64,000 bases of DNA from Gordonibacter sp034932485 (GTDB taxonomy: Bacteria; Actinomycetota; Coriobacteriia; Coriobacteriales; Eggerthellaceae): assembly GCA_034932485.1 (NCBI GenBank), contig JAYFOQ010000021.1:62001-126000 (forward strand), given 5' to 3'. The notes below the pieces were generated by a model that had not been told where the DNA came from, did no database searches, and saw only the letters and a list, made by a program, of their open reading frames with translations. Shown piece after piece: positions 9,087 to 17,993 of the stretch. The position numbers were made by a program, and so were the translations under genes. Numbering within the stretch: position 1 is the first letter of the stretch; each line of letters opens with the position of its first letter.

Positions 9087-9626
9087 ATGGAACTAAAGGG
9101 CACCCAAACCGAAAAGAATCTAATGACAGCGTTCGCGGGTGAATCACAAGCGCACACGAAGTACGCCTACTATGCAAGCCAGGCAAAGAAGGATGGCTAC
9201 GTTCAGATTCAGAACATCTTCCTCGAAACATCCAAAAACGAAAAAGAGCATGCTAAGCTGTGGTTTAAGGCGCTTCATGGTGGAGCAATTCCTACGACAC
9301 TCAAAAATCTTGCCGATGCTGCTGCTGGCGAAAACGAAGAGTGGACCGAAATGTATGCCGAATTCGCTGAAACCGCACGTGCTGAAGGATTCATTGATCT
9401 TGCGGAACTATTCGAAGGCGTAGCCGCTGTCGAAAAGGAACACGAGGAGCGCTATCGCCAGCTCATCGAACGCATTAATGCCGGTGAAGTATTCAAGCGC
9501 GGTGAAGTATACGCTTGGAAGTGCAACAATTGCGGACACATCCACTTCGGCGTCGAGGCTCCTGAAGTGTGTCCCGTATGCGACCATGGTCGTGAGTATT
9601 TCGAGATTCGGAGCGAAAATTACTAA
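9087..9626 (+). CDS. rbr: Rubrerythrin
   Basis: Rubrerythrin is a non-heme di-iron peroxidase that removes hydrogen peroxide in anaerobes. It has 179 residues from ATG 9087, preceded by AGGAG. The ferritin-like four-helix domain (residues 1-140) starts MELKGTQTEKNLMTAFAGES and carries the expected metal-binding Glu and His residues (FAGESQAH, ETSKNEKEHAK, AEFAETARAEG, VEKEHEERY). The C-terminal rubredoxin domain has CNNCG and CPVCD. It is a stand-alone gene with its own terminator at 9671-9705 and fits an obligate or strict anaerobe. Confidence 0.96.
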   Translation: MELKGTQTEKNLMTAFAGESQAHTKYAYYASQAKKDGYVQIQNIFLETSKNEKEHAKLWFKALHGGAIPTTLKNLADAAAGENEEWTEMYAEFAETARAEGFIDLAELFEGVAAVEKEHEERYRQLIERINAGEVFKRGEVYAWKCNNCGHIHFGVEAPEVCPVCDHGREYFEIRSENY

Positions 9627-9670
9627 GGCGCCAGACCACCAAAACGAAACGAGTTCATTAAAAAATCAAC

Positions 9671-9705
9671 AAAATCCCTCACGATTCTTTTTTGTGAGGG
9701 ATTTT
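9671..9705 (+). terminator. Intrinsic terminator of rubrerythrin
   Basis: AAAATCCCTCAC (9671-9682) pairs with GTGAGGGATTTT (9694-9705) to give a 12-bp perfect stem around a T-rich loop. It lies 45 bases after the rubrerythrin stop. Confidence 0.88.
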
Positions 9706-9999
9706 GTTTCAGAGGGCTTGAATTGAGTTATCGCCATCCATTGATTCCCCTCTGGATGACAAGTTAATGGGATGCAAGAACTTGAGGCCGCTAGAAAGCA
9801 CCCACAACACTACGTAACTTGAGTTGAAAAAACAGCATGTCAATTGATTACGCACCGTGAACGTCGCAAGGTTTTCCTTCTCATCACCGATTTTTTGCTA
9901 TTATGTAGCACACGCAATTTTGTGCGCGGCAATGCGAGCGACACGCCGCAGACTTACCGCTGCGACAAGGAAATCCATCGAAAGGAATCCCCAAAAGCA
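9706..9999 (+). promoter_or_regulatory. sstT upstream region
   Basis: The stretch between the rubrerythrin terminator and sstT has no gene I can support. A -10-like TATTAT sits at 9899-9904, about 95 bases before the sstT ATG at 10000. An AAGGAAT Shine-Dalgarno-like site is present at about 9983. The leader between them is able to form GC-rich short stems, but I recognise no known riboswitch class. Confidence 0.35.
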
Positions 10000-11259
10000 A
10001 TGAATGCTATCAAACGTGTTGCCAAAGCCTGGAATTCAATCAGCTTAATTAAACGCATTATTGTTGGTTTGGCTATTGGTGCTGTACTTGGCGTATTTGC
10101 TCCTAGCATAAGCATTATCGAATTGCTGGGCACCCTCTTTGTTTCGGCGTTAAAGGGTGTCGCACCCATCTTGGTATTCTTCCTCGTTATCAGCGCACTT
10201 GCAAACGCAAAAACCGCAGGATCCTTGAAGACGGTAGTATTGCTTTATATCATAAGTACTTTTATCGCAGCATTTGTGGCGGTAGCAGCGAGCTTCTTAT
10301 TTCCCCTAGAGCTTACACTCAATGCGACGACCGTAGATCAGAGTTCACCTTCGGGCATTGGTGAGGTGTTAAGCGCGCTCGTCATGAACGTTGTATCAAA
10401 CCCGGTAGATGCACTGATAAATGCAAATTACATCGGAATTTTAGCATGGGCCGTACTTCTTGGCGTTGCCCTGCGCGCAGCTTCTCAAGGAACAAAAGAG
10501 GTATTCACCAGTGTGTCTGATGCAGTATCGCAAGTGGTTCGCTGGATTATTTCGCTTGCTCCCTTCGGTATTTTAGGCTTGGTGTATACCTCGGTTGGTG
10601 AAAACGGACTCGAGATATTCACCGAATATGGCCAACTTCTGCTCGTACTGGTAGGGTGTATGCTGTTTATTGCGTTTGTTACAAACCCTCTTCTTGTATG
10701 GTTGGGCATTCGTCAGAATCCCTATCCGCTTGTGCTACGTTGTCTAAAAGACAGTGGCATTACAGCATTTTTCACCCGCAGTTCTGCGGCGAATATTCCT
10801 GTCAACATGGAACTTTGTCGCAAACTTGGTCTCGACAAAGACAACTACTCCGTTTCCATACCACTTGGAGCAACCATTAACATGGCGGGTGCCGCAGTAA
10901 CCATTTCGGTTATGGCAATGATGGCTGCCCACACCATGGGTGTGTCAATCGATCTTCCTACTGCCGTTATCCTCAGCGTACTTGCCGCCGTATCTGCATG
11001 TGGCGCATCGGGCGTTACTGGCGGTTCGCTCCTTCTCATTCCGCTTGCATGCTCACTGTTCGGAATCAGCAACGATATTGCCATGCAGGTAGTAGGTATC
11101 GGCTTTATCATCGGCGTAATTCAAGACTCATGCGAGACAGCACTCAACTCCTCTTCCGACGTGTTGTTTACGGCTACTGCCGAATATCGCGAATGGAGAC
11201 AAGCTGGCAAGGAAATTATTTTTGGAAAAGATGAATTTAGCGAGAACGAGATTGCCTAA
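10000..11259 (+). CDS. sstT: Serine/threonine:sodium symporter SstT
   Basis: SstT belongs to the dicarboxylate/amino acid:cation symporter family and imports serine and threonine with Na+. The protein has 419 residues from ATG 10000 (MNAIKRVAKAWNSISLIKRI). An in-frame extension upstream (from 9844) lacks hydrophobic or family-like sequence and was left out. The usual eight membrane helices and two re-entrant loops are indicated by GVAPILVFFLVISALANAK, a serine-rich FTRSSAANIPVNMELC region and GATINMAGAAVTISVMAM. The gene is monocistronic, with a terminator at 11339-11370. Serine uptake suits an amino-acid-fermenting anaerobe. Confidence 0.92.
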   Translation: MNAIKRVAKAWNSISLIKRIIVGLAIGAVLGVFAPSISIIELLGTLFVSALKGVAPILVFFLVISALANAKTAGSLKTVVLLYIISTFIAAFVAVAASFLFPLELTLNATTVDQSSPSGIGEVLSALVMNVVSNPVDALINANYIGILAWAVLLGVALRAASQGTKEVFTSVSDAVSQVVRWIISLAPFGILGLVYTSVGENGLEIFTEYGQLLLVLVGCMLFIAFVTNPLLVWLGIRQNPYPLVLRCLKDSGITAFFTRSSAANIPVNMELCRKLGLDKDNYSVSIPLGATINMAGAAVTISVMAMMAAHTMGVSIDLPTAVILSVLAAVSACGASGVTGGSLLLIPLACSLFGISNDIAMQVVGIGFIIGVIQDSCETALNSSSDVLFTATAEYREWRQAGKEIIFGKDEFSENEIA

Positions 11260-11338
11260 TTTCCGAACGAAAGCTCCCTATACCGCCTTCTTATCAAACT
11301 TTCGGAACAAGGGCAGAATAAGGGTTGAGCACAAAGTG

Positions 11339-11370
11339 TTCGTGGATTTATCCACGAATCTGTCTTTTTT
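11339..11370 (+). terminator. Intrinsic terminator of sstT
   Basis: TTCGTGGA (11339-11346), a TTTA loop and TCCACGAA (11351-11358) form an 8-bp perfect stem. A T-rich tract ending in six Ts follows (to 11370). It lies about 80 bases past the sstT stop. Confidence 0.85.
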
Positions 11371-11396
11371 CGATATAACATGCCAATATCTGGTAT

Positions 11397-11538
11397 CCTA
11401 ACAAATTGCGTATTCAGCAATACGAGTGTGCGACGGTATTTGTCGCCAATCCGCAGACGTGGCTGCACTTGAGGATTCGTTAGGCTGAGTGACCGATTGG
11501 TCTTGAGAAACAGAGAAATCCCGCCTGTTTCCTTTTTT
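11397..11538 (+). ncRNA. Candidate structured RNA with its own terminator, upstream of rpsT
   Basis: Hand-folding gives a compact architecture. The outer stem CCTAAC (11397-11402) pairs with GTTAGG (11479-11484). It encloses hairpin A (CGTATT 11409-11414 with AATACG 11419-11424, loop CAGC), hairpin B (GCGAC 11430-11434 with GTCGC 11442-11446) and hairpin C (AATCC/GGATT 11448-11452/11473-11477, with inner GCAG/CTGC around ACGTGG and a 6-base bulge). A short GACC-GATT-GGTC hairpin (11491-11502) follows. Last is a terminator: GAAACAG 11507-11513, CTGTTTC 11525-11531, then six Ts to 11538. It ends about 175 bases before rpsT, so it could be a separate small RNA or an attenuating leader for S20. 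I match it to no known riboswitch. The fold is inferred by eye, without covariation data. Confidence 0.5.
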
Positions 11539-11714
11539 CGCACAGCTTCCCCGCTTTATGTGGGTGCTGGGGTCCTTCTTGGATCATTGCGAGGCTTTTC
11601 GGTACTGGGTAGTTAGCGTATCAGCAAATATGCTGCGTGCGCGTAGGCTGAAAACGCAGTAAACGAGTGGTTTCGCAAGAACCGAAGACATGATTCATTG
11701 GAGGAAGAACCAGC

Positions 11715-12212
11715 ATGGCGAATATTAAGAGCCAGAAGAAGCGTATTATCACTAACGAAAAATCCCGCATGCGCAATCGCGCAGTGAAGTCCGAACTGAA
11801 AACTGCGATTCGTCGCGTTAAGGATGCCGTAGCTGCCAAAAATGGCGCAGATGCTTACGCTGCCGCTATGGCCGCCTGCCGCCTCATGGATAAGGCTGCC
11901 TCGAAGGGCGTTATTCACAAGAACCAGGCTTCCAATCGCAAGAGCGGCATCATGCTGCTTATCAAAGATGTTGTTACCGACGCTGATCGTGCAGCATACG
12001 TGAAACCGGCCAAGAAGGACCAGAACACGGGCTCCAAGAAAGCTGCTGCCAAGGTAGCACGCGAAGCTGCCATGAAAGCTGCCTCCGCCGAGAAGGCTAA
12101 GCGTCGCGAGCAAACGCAAAAGGACGAAACTGCTGCTGCAAAGCGCAAGGCAAAGGAAGCCGAAGAAGCTGCTAAGGCTGAAGCTGCCGCTGCTGAAGAA
12201 GCCGCCGAATAG
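11715..12212 (+). CDS. rpsT: 30S ribosomal protein S20 with long C-terminal extension
   Basis: S20 binds 16S rRNA early in small-subunit assembly. Residues 1-87 or so are a normal S20: MANIKSQKKRIITNEKSRMR, the Lys/Arg-rich helices, and KAASKGVIHKNQASNRKSG near the C-terminal end of the core. The family is usually near 85-90 residues, but this protein has 165. The extra 75-80 residues are almost entirely Ala, Lys, Glu and Arg (for example KKAAAKVAREAAMKAA and EAEEAAKAEAAAAEEAAE), resembling a histone-H1-like or coiled helical tail. The Shine-Dalgarno GGAGGAAG precedes the ATG. A clear terminator follows at 12263-12288. It lies convergent to holA. Confidence 0.95.
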   Translation: MANIKSQKKRIITNEKSRMRNRAVKSELKTAIRRVKDAVAAKNGADAYAAAMAACRLMDKAASKGVIHKNQASNRKSGIMLLIKDVVTDADRAAYVKPAKKDQNTGSKKAAAKVAREAAMKAASAEKAKRREQTQKDETAAAKRKAKEAEEAAKAEAAAAEEAAE

Positions 12213-12262
12213 CACTGATGCTCGGATTGCTTTTTTGTGATCCGTCCGCATATCAAGGAAAG

Positions 12263-12288
12263 AAAAAGCCCTCGAACGAGGGCTTTTT
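12263..12288 (+). terminator. Intrinsic terminator of rpsT
   Basis: AAAAAGCCCTCG (12263-12274) pairs with CGAGGGCTTTTT (12277-12288), a 12-bp perfect stem. Both the A-rich and T-rich flanks are present, so it may also stop minus-strand transcripts from holA. Confidence 0.9.
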
Positions 12289-12393
12289 CGTATCTAAGGT
12301 ATCCAGTATCCCAATTCTCGTTCGACCCTGCGACTTAGGCCTATAAACCCCGATTTAGGAGTTCAATACTCAAGCATTCAAAACTTTGGGTCA

Positions 12394-13374
12394 TTATAAG
12401 CGATGACGCGTAGTCACCGACAGCACCCAGTCAAGGAAAGCTTCATCAGGGTTAGCCCCGCTCTTCATGGCGCGTTCGGTATCGCGCGCTGCAATAAAGG
12501 CATCCCGTAACTCTTCAGCAGAAAACGCACGTGCCCAGGCAGCGTGATTCTTGCATCGCCAATCCGGCATTTTAAGGGCCGCAGCAACGCCGCGGGCATT
12601 ACCGCGAGCAGCAAGCGCACGAGCGCACACCAATTCACGCAGACGCGTCACACACATAGCCAGCAGCGCATGTGGCGAGACCGAATCCATGCGACCAAGA
12701 TACAGCAGGCACTTGCGCGTATCGCGGGCCGAAAACGCGTCGACAAATTCCCAAGGCTTAACTTCTGCCGTACGGCTAACCAAAGCCATAATCTCATGTT
12801 CATTTACCGCATCGGAACCGCGGTGTGAAAGCGCAATCTTTTTCAGTTCGTTATCGAGGTGGATCGTATCCTCGCCCACCAATTCCACCAGCTGTACCGC
12901 TGCACCCTCCGAAAGCGTAAAACCATGACCGGCTGCCATCGCACGTACCGTCTTGGGCAACTCGTAGCGCTTAAGGGGTGCACAATCGATAACAGCCAGC
13001 TTCCCGAGCGCCGCTACGGCCTTATATAACCTTGTATTCTTCGCCAGCTTCTCAGCTACCAGCGCTAGTACCGTGGTTTCGCTAGGTGAAGACAGATAAG
13101 AAACCAGTGTTTCAGCGTCGGCTTTTTTCAGCTTATCGGCAGCACGCACCTCCACCAAACGTACAGGGCTAGCAAAAGGCACCGTATTACATGCCGCAAC
13201 GATACTATCTCCACTCGCAGAGTCACCATTAAACTCATCAGAGTTAAATGAAAGATCGCCCAGCGTAGACAAGCGGGCACGAAGTCGCTTCATGACCGTG
13301 TCACGTTTAAGTGCATCCTCACCAACAACCAAATAGGCTGGAAGCAAGGCATCTTTTTTCTTGTTTTCAGACAT
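12394..13374 (-). CDS. holA: DNA polymerase III delta subunit (HolA)
   Basis: The delta subunit opens the beta sliding clamp within the clamp-loader complex. The protein has 326 residues. The N-terminal part (AYLVVGEDALKRDTVMKRL) matches the RecA-like start of the family. The middle shows RLVEVRAADKLKK, and the C-terminal collar domain contains LLAMCVTRLRELV. Delta is poorly conserved, so the assignment also leans on position: holA next to comEC/comEA on one side and rpsT on the other is a widespread arrangement in Gram-positive genomes. It probably shares a transcript with comEC, whose stop is 20 bases upstream. Confidence 0.88.
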   Translation of the reverse strand: MSENKKKDALLPAYLVVGEDALKRDTVMKRLRARLSTLGDLSFNSDEFNGDSASGDSIVAACNTVPFASPVRLVEVRAADKLKKADAETLVSYLSSPSETTVLALVAEKLAKNTRLYKAVAALGKLAVIDCAPLKRYELPKTVRAMAAGHGFTLSEGAAVQLVELVGEDTIHLDNELKKIALSHRGSDAVNEHEIMALVSRTAEVKPWEFVDAFSARDTRKCLLYLGRMDSVSPHALLAMCVTRLRELVCARALAARGNARGVAAALKMPDWRCKNHAAWARAFSAEELRDAFIAARDTERAMKSGANPDEAFLDWVLSVTTRHRL

Positions 13375-13394
13375 GATTAGTATTCTACCGCAGA

Positions 13395-15716
13395 TCAGTT
13401 AATCACTATGCCTTGCTTGCGCAATTCGCACGAAACATCCCCTACCTCATCGGTGCGCTCAATGCGCACACCCCATGCGGAAAGCTCTTGTATTGTTTTT
13501 TCCGCAGGATGTCCGTAGCGGTTTCCTTCACCCACACTAATCAGAGCAACGCGTGGAGAGAGAGCTTCTATCAGTTCAGGAGTGAGTGCATTCTTTGATC
13601 CATGATGCCCCACTTTAAGAATGTCAACCTGACTCACCATTCCTTGGTCCACGATCTTTGTCAACTCTTGATGCTCGGCATCGCCGGTAAATAGGGTTGT
13701 CATGTCGGAGATGCCGTCGCCATCTGCATCGGCTTGTGCCACCAAGCACACGCTGTCGGCGTTACCACCTTCCTCAGTAAAGGTCTTGGGCCATACGACA
13801 CGCAGATCAAAAATACCCGCACGGAGACTGGTTCCTGCGATAAGTCCCTCGACTCCGTCTTTCCCCACCAACGATTCCGCAGAACAACGCAGAGACACAC
13901 AGGCCTTGCAGGGACAAGACAAAGCATCTTGCGCAAGCAACACGCTATTCACCCGAACAACACCCTTCAAAGAGGAGAGAGAACCGCCGTGATCGTCGTC
14001 ACTATGAGTTACGATAATGGCATCGAGCTGGTATACACCATGGCGTGCAAGCCCCTGGCGTAGCAGCTTGTCTTGGTTACCCGTATCTACCAACAAGGTG
14101 ACACCCCGACTGCGCACCAAAAACGCATCACCCTGACCGACATCCAGCATAACAATTCTGTCACCTGCAAGACTTGGCATGACAAAGACCATACCAAACG
14201 CAAGTACGGTAGCCACAACCGCCGCACTACCCGCGAATAGTAATCGTGGCTTTGGCCACCAAAGCCACAGCGCTACCGCACCAACCACGGTGCACCCTAG
14301 TGCCACCACAAAAGGAAGGGCGACGGGAACGCAGGCAAATGGCAGACCCGCACAAAGCCTCACAACCTCACATAAGGCATCAGCAACAAGACGTACCATA
14401 TTCAACAGTAAACTTCCAAAAGGAGGCGAGACAACGGCAACCAGCGAAGCAACAAGTCCCCCAGCACATACAAGGGGGAATAAAGGAGCGGTCAGCACAT
14501 TTGCAAGTGGAGAAACAAGCGACATCTGCGAGAACAGTGCCGCCGAAAGAGGCTGAGCCATAATACTCGAGGCTATGGTGAGTGCCAATGCCTCAGCAGC
14601 AAAACGTGGTAGACGAACAAGTTGCTCCAACCACGTTAAAGCAAGACGAGCAAACAACACAATTCCTAAAGTAGAAAGCACTGACAGGGCAAACGACACA
14701 GACAAGGCCGCAAAAGCCGATGATGCCACCACTGCAATTATGCACACCGCGAGCCCATTTAAACTCGAAGGTCGTCGCCGTGCGAAAAACGAAGACATGC
14801 CAATAACCGCCATAAGCGCGGCTCGCACTGCTGAAACAGGAGCAGCAGAAAGCACCAGGTAGCAAAGGATCAGCAACACTTGCGTGCCCACAAAAACCGC
14901 ACGTGGCACATGCAGCACCTTTAAAGCAACACCAACAAACGCGCATACAATAACAAGATGAGCACCCGACACCGCAACAAGATGCGCAAGACCCGTCACT
15001 TTGAACGCTTCGTACACATCGGTGTCATCAAGTGCAGTTCTTCCACCGCAGACAAGAGCTTGCAAGACAGCAGCTCCATCACCTTCCAAAGAGCCCAACG
15101 CGGTAAGGGCCTGCCCACGCACCGACAGCAATATACCAAGAAGGTCGTCGCGCTGCAAAACCTCCACATTGCGAGCTACCCCCATCGCAACGACACCACG
15201 TTGCCAGTAATACTCAGCTGACGTTCCTGTCGGTTTAGCAAGAGATACCGAAGCCTCGAACACCTCCCCATAAAGCAAAGGGATTACATCATCTTCAAAA
15301 CGCAGCAGTACCTCTACCGTACGTCCTCCTTCCAACCGCGTCCGAGCAACACACTGCGTGCCAAAAAGGCTTTTTGAAGCATCTTCAGTTGCCTCAAATC
15401 TCATACGGGATGCGGGCTCGTCTCCAACTGCCCGTTGCGCAACCCGCATATCAGCCGACCCAGCGCATCCGCAGGCAATACCAATGCATAAACCGAACAA
15501 AGCACACCAGATTGTGGCGCACCGGCGCCTCCATAACAGCACGCCAGCGCCACAGGCAGCCACAAGTGACACCACTCCCACAACGAACACTGTGGTACTC
15601 GCACATTCCCGAACGTACGCAAGCACTGCCGCACAAGCTGCCCACAGACAAAGTGCGCACGTAAGCACCGGAGGGATGCTCGGACGGACGGGCATCTTAA
15701 GAGGCAATCTGCCCAT
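13395..15716 (-). CDS. comEC: DNA internalization competence protein ComEC/Rec2
   Basis: ComEC forms the inner-membrane channel for single-stranded DNA in natural transformation. The 773-residue protein has the expected order: N-terminal membrane helices and a DUF4131-like soluble region, a central Competence domain (LVAVSGAHLVIVCAFVGVAL and many hydrophobic helices), and a C-terminal metallo-beta-lactamase domain (DVGQGDAFLVRSRGVTLLVD, then THSDDDHGGS and VGHHGSKNA). The metal ligands look intact. The start ATG 15716 has an AAGGA site 6 bases upstream. It is 10 bases downstream of comEA and 20 bases upstream of holA. Function also needs ComEB/ComF and a pilus, which are not in this window. 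Confidence 0.94.
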   Translation of the reverse strand: MGRLPLKMPVRPSIPPVLTCALCLWAACAAVLAYVRECASTTVFVVGVVSLVAACGAGVLLWRRRCATIWCALFGLCIGIACGCAGSADMRVAQRAVGDEPASRMRFEATEDASKSLFGTQCVARTRLEGGRTVEVLLRFEDDVIPLLYGEVFEASVSLAKPTGTSAEYYWQRGVVAMGVARNVEVLQRDDLLGILLSVRGQALTALGSLEGDGAAVLQALVCGGRTALDDTDVYEAFKVTGLAHLVAVSGAHLVIVCAFVGVALKVLHVPRAVFVGTQVLLILCYLVLSAAPVSAVRAALMAVIGMSSFFARRRPSSLNGLAVCIIAVVASSAFAALSVSFALSVLSTLGIVLFARLALTWLEQLVRLPRFAAEALALTIASSIMAQPLSAALFSQMSLVSPLANVLTAPLFPLVCAGGLVASLVAVVSPPFGSLLLNMVRLVADALCEVVRLCAGLPFACVPVALPFVVALGCTVVGAVALWLWWPKPRLLFAGSAAVVATVLAFGMVFVMPSLAGDRIVMLDVGQGDAFLVRSRGVTLLVDTGNQDKLLRQGLARHGVYQLDAIIVTHSDDDHGGSLSSLKGVVRVNSVLLAQDALSCPCKACVSLRCSAESLVGKDGVEGLIAGTSLRAGIFDLRVVWPKTFTEEGGNADSVCLVAQADADGDGISDMTTLFTGDAEHQELTKIVDQGMVSQVDILKVGHHGSKNALTPELIEALSPRVALISVGEGNRYGHPAEKTIQELSAWGVRIERTDEVGDVSCELRKQGIVIN

Positions 15717-15725
15717 GCGTTGTCC

Positions 15726-16421
15726 TTAGCCCACGCAGATTGCATCTGCCAACGCCGCAAACTTTTTGTCACCAATTCCCGACACTCGCTTCAAATCTTC
15801 AATTACTTTGAATGGCCCGTTAGTGGCACGGTCGGAGACAATCTTCTCAGCCGTAGAAGCCCCAACGCCTGGCAAGGTGTCAAGTTGTGCAGCAGAGGCA
15901 GTATTAATATTCACCTTACCATTCGTAAGCGCGCCCACACCGCCCCCAACAGCGCCAGCAAATGTTTCTGTCGTAGCATCGTCGACACGTGCGGGATCAG
16001 TAATTCCTTCACTCGGAACCAGTACCTGCTCGCCATCGCCAATCTCGCGTGCCAAATTAAGAGCATCACGAGCAGCATTCTCCGCGAATCCACCGGCGGC
16101 CTCAATTGCATCTTGTACCCGCGATCCCTTTGGCACTAAATACACTCCCGATGTAGTTACTGCACCTCCCACATGAACCCGCAACATCTGCGACTCAGGT
16201 GCAGGCTGCTCGTCTGCGCCTTTCTCCGTTGGCGCAGACAACCCTTCCCCTACGGAGCGCTCAAGAGCAAAACCATCCGCAGCGACCGCATCAAAAAGAA
16301 TTTTGCCTGCCCCGCAAAGCACCACTACTGCCATCGTCGTTATGCCAAGAAGCACCGGTAAGCGCATTTGTGACACATGCAGTTTTGCCCGCCACGATTC
16401 TGCACTCTCCTGAAAAGACAT
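15726..16421 (-). CDS. comEA: Competence protein ComEA (SLBB and helix-hairpin-helix)
   Basis: ComEA is the membrane-anchored double-stranded DNA receptor that hands DNA to ComEC. The protein has 231 residues from ATG 16421, placed 5 bases after GGAGG. A cytoplasmic N-terminus is followed by one membrane helix (LLGITTMAVVVLCGAGKILF), a variable linker, an SLBB domain (LRVHVGGAVTTSGVYLVPKG) and a C-terminal helix-hairpin-helix pair (NINTASAAQLDTLPGVG and RVSGIGDKKFAALADAI). It is the first gene of the comEA-comEC-holA run. Confidence 0.93.
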   Translation of the reverse strand: MSFQESAESWRAKLHVSQMRLPVLLGITTMAVVVLCGAGKILFDAVAADGFALERSVGEGLSAPTEKGADEQPAPESQMLRVHVGGAVTTSGVYLVPKGSRVQDAIEAAGGFAENAARDALNLAREIGDGEQVLVPSEGITDPARVDDATTETFAGAVGGGVGALTNGKVNINTASAAQLDTLPGVGASTAEKIVSDRATNGPFKVIEDLKRVSGIGDKKFAALADAICVG

Positions 16422-16649
16422 GGCTGCCTCCACCCAATAATTTCTGTCCTTCTACGACAGACCAACCATAACGCCGCAACCTTGCCAACGCACCAAAAAT
16501 AAACCGTACGAAAGTCACCACACCATATTGATTTTTCGCGGATCAGTCGCCGCAAGGCAGACAAAAATATTGTCAAAATCCAGCACTATTACAGCAAAAA
16601 TTTGGCACAACTCTCGTCTGAGGAGGAGTGTCGTACACATATCAAAAAT

Positions 16650-16676
16650 CAGCCAACAACATTCGGTTGTTGGCTG
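16650..16676 (-). terminator. Intrinsic terminator of thiI (minus strand)
   Basis: CAGCCAACAAC (16650-16660), a 5-base loop and GTTGTTGGCTG (16666-16676) form an 11-bp perfect stem. On the minus strand it is followed by ATTTTTGAT. It lies about 30 bases beyond the thiI stop. The rest of 16422-16649, upstream of comEA, holds no gene I can support. Confidence 0.82.
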
Positions 16677-16707
16677 AAGCAGATTCTTATTCAATTATCC
16701 AGAGAAA

Positions 16708-17949
16708 CTAGCTACTTGAAACTACCTTATCACGATGACGTTGAAGCTTTTTTGGTTTATAACCCGGACACACATAATCGCGAACCTCAATATTTTCGAT
16801 GATTTCATCGATCCACTTCTCCAAAGGAAGGGCGCTTTCTGCCTCGAGAACCACAGAAAGCTTAGCATGCGTCTCGGGGCTACGGGGCATAAACAGCGTG
16901 CAGCAGTCGGGGGCATCTTGCGACGAAATATCGAATGTGCCCACGCGCTGAGCCTCGCCGATAATCTCTAGCTTATCGGTACCAATAAGTGGACGAAATA
17001 CGGGACAGTCCACCGCATTATCGGTCGCACGAATGTTGTCGAGCGTCTGAGAAGCCACCTGTCCCAAGCTCTCCCCCGTCACCAGTGCACCAGCATGCTC
17101 AATGCGAGCAATCGTTTCAGCCACCTTAAACATAAGGCGACGATACATAATCACACGCAGTTCCGGTGGTACGATGAGTGCAATTTCACGCTGGTAGTCA
17201 CCAAACGGTACGGTATAGACGCGCGCAATACATCCCGTACGCTCGAGCACTTGGGCAATCTCATCCACCAAGTACTCACTGGCATCAGAAGTCTGAGGAC
17301 GACCAGAAAAGTGAACACCAATACACACAGCACCGCGACGCGCCATTTTCCAGGTAGCAACCGGCGAATCGATACCCGACGAGAGAAGACACACAATTTT
17401 CCCGGAACTGCCTACCGGCAGCCCACCGACCCCAGGTACTGAGCGCGCATAGACGTACGAAGCATTCTGTACCACTTCGACACCAACGATAACATCAGGG
17501 TTCTTCATACGCACACCCTTATCGGGACACGCTTCCGAAAGCGCACCACCGATAATCTGGTTCATCTCCATTGAGTTCGTGGGGAAATCGGTATGGTTGC
17601 GACGGGCTGCTACTTTAAAGGTAGAAAACTCTCCCGCTTCAGAAAGTGCCACCAATGCCGCTTCAGTCATTTCACTCAGGTCGCGCTCACATTTAAAACC
17701 ACATGATACGCGTGCAACACCTGGCACGCGACCAATAACCTCAGACGCAGCCACCGCGGTATCCCAGTCGGTCCCTTCACGCAAAAATACGCAAATGCGA
17801 CCGGAAATACGATGGATTGTTACCACAGGAAAGTCAGCAAGTAAAGTTTCGAGATTCTTTAGCAGCCTCATCTCAAACACAGAACGGTTATGTCCCTTTA
17901 GGCCAATTTCATGATAATGAGCTAGGCAAATACGCTGGAATTCTTTCAT
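16708..17949 (-). CDS. thiI: tRNA 4-thiouridine synthase ThiI
   Basis: ThiI adenylates U8 of tRNA and transfers sulfur to give 4-thiouridine; it also serves thiamine thiazole synthesis in some species. The protein has about 413 residues. It has an N-terminal ferredoxin-like/THUMP region (ICLAHYHEIGLKGHNRSVFE), a PP-loop (IVCLLSSGIDSPVATWKM) and a conserved DCCTLFMPRSPETHAKL region near the C-terminus. There is no rhodanese domain, so persulfide must come from elsewhere. The cysteine desulfurase at 56837-57985 is the only one in this window, but it sits in the selenium cluster. ATG 17949 has an AAGG 5 bases upstream; ATGs four and nine codons earlier are also possible. Confidence 0.93.
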   Translation of the reverse strand: MKEFQRICLAHYHEIGLKGHNRSVFEMRLLKNLETLLADFPVVTIHRISGRICVFLREGTDWDTAVAASEVIGRVPGVARVSCGFKCERDLSEMTEAALVALSEAGEFSTFKVAARRNHTDFPTNSMEMNQIIGGALSEACPDKGVRMKNPDVIVGVEVVQNASYVYARSVPGVGGLPVGSSGKIVCLLSSGIDSPVATWKMARRGAVCIGVHFSGRPQTSDASEYLVDEIAQVLERTGCIARVYTVPFGDYQREIALIVPPELRVIMYRRLMFKVAETIARIEHAGALVTGESLGQVASQTLDNIRATDNAVDCPVFRPLIGTDKLEIIGEAQRVGTFDISSQDAPDCCTLFMPRSPETHAKLSVVLEAESALPLEKWIDEIIENIEVRDYVCPGYKPKKLQRHRDKVVSSS

Positions 17950-17993
17950 GGCAACCTTCATCCTCGGACCAAACACAACACGTCATAACGTAC

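Noticed and set aside
14593..14946. Cys-rich 117-residue frame inside comEC
   Set aside because: It is out of frame with the well-supported comEC gene and the cysteines arise from its GC pattern.
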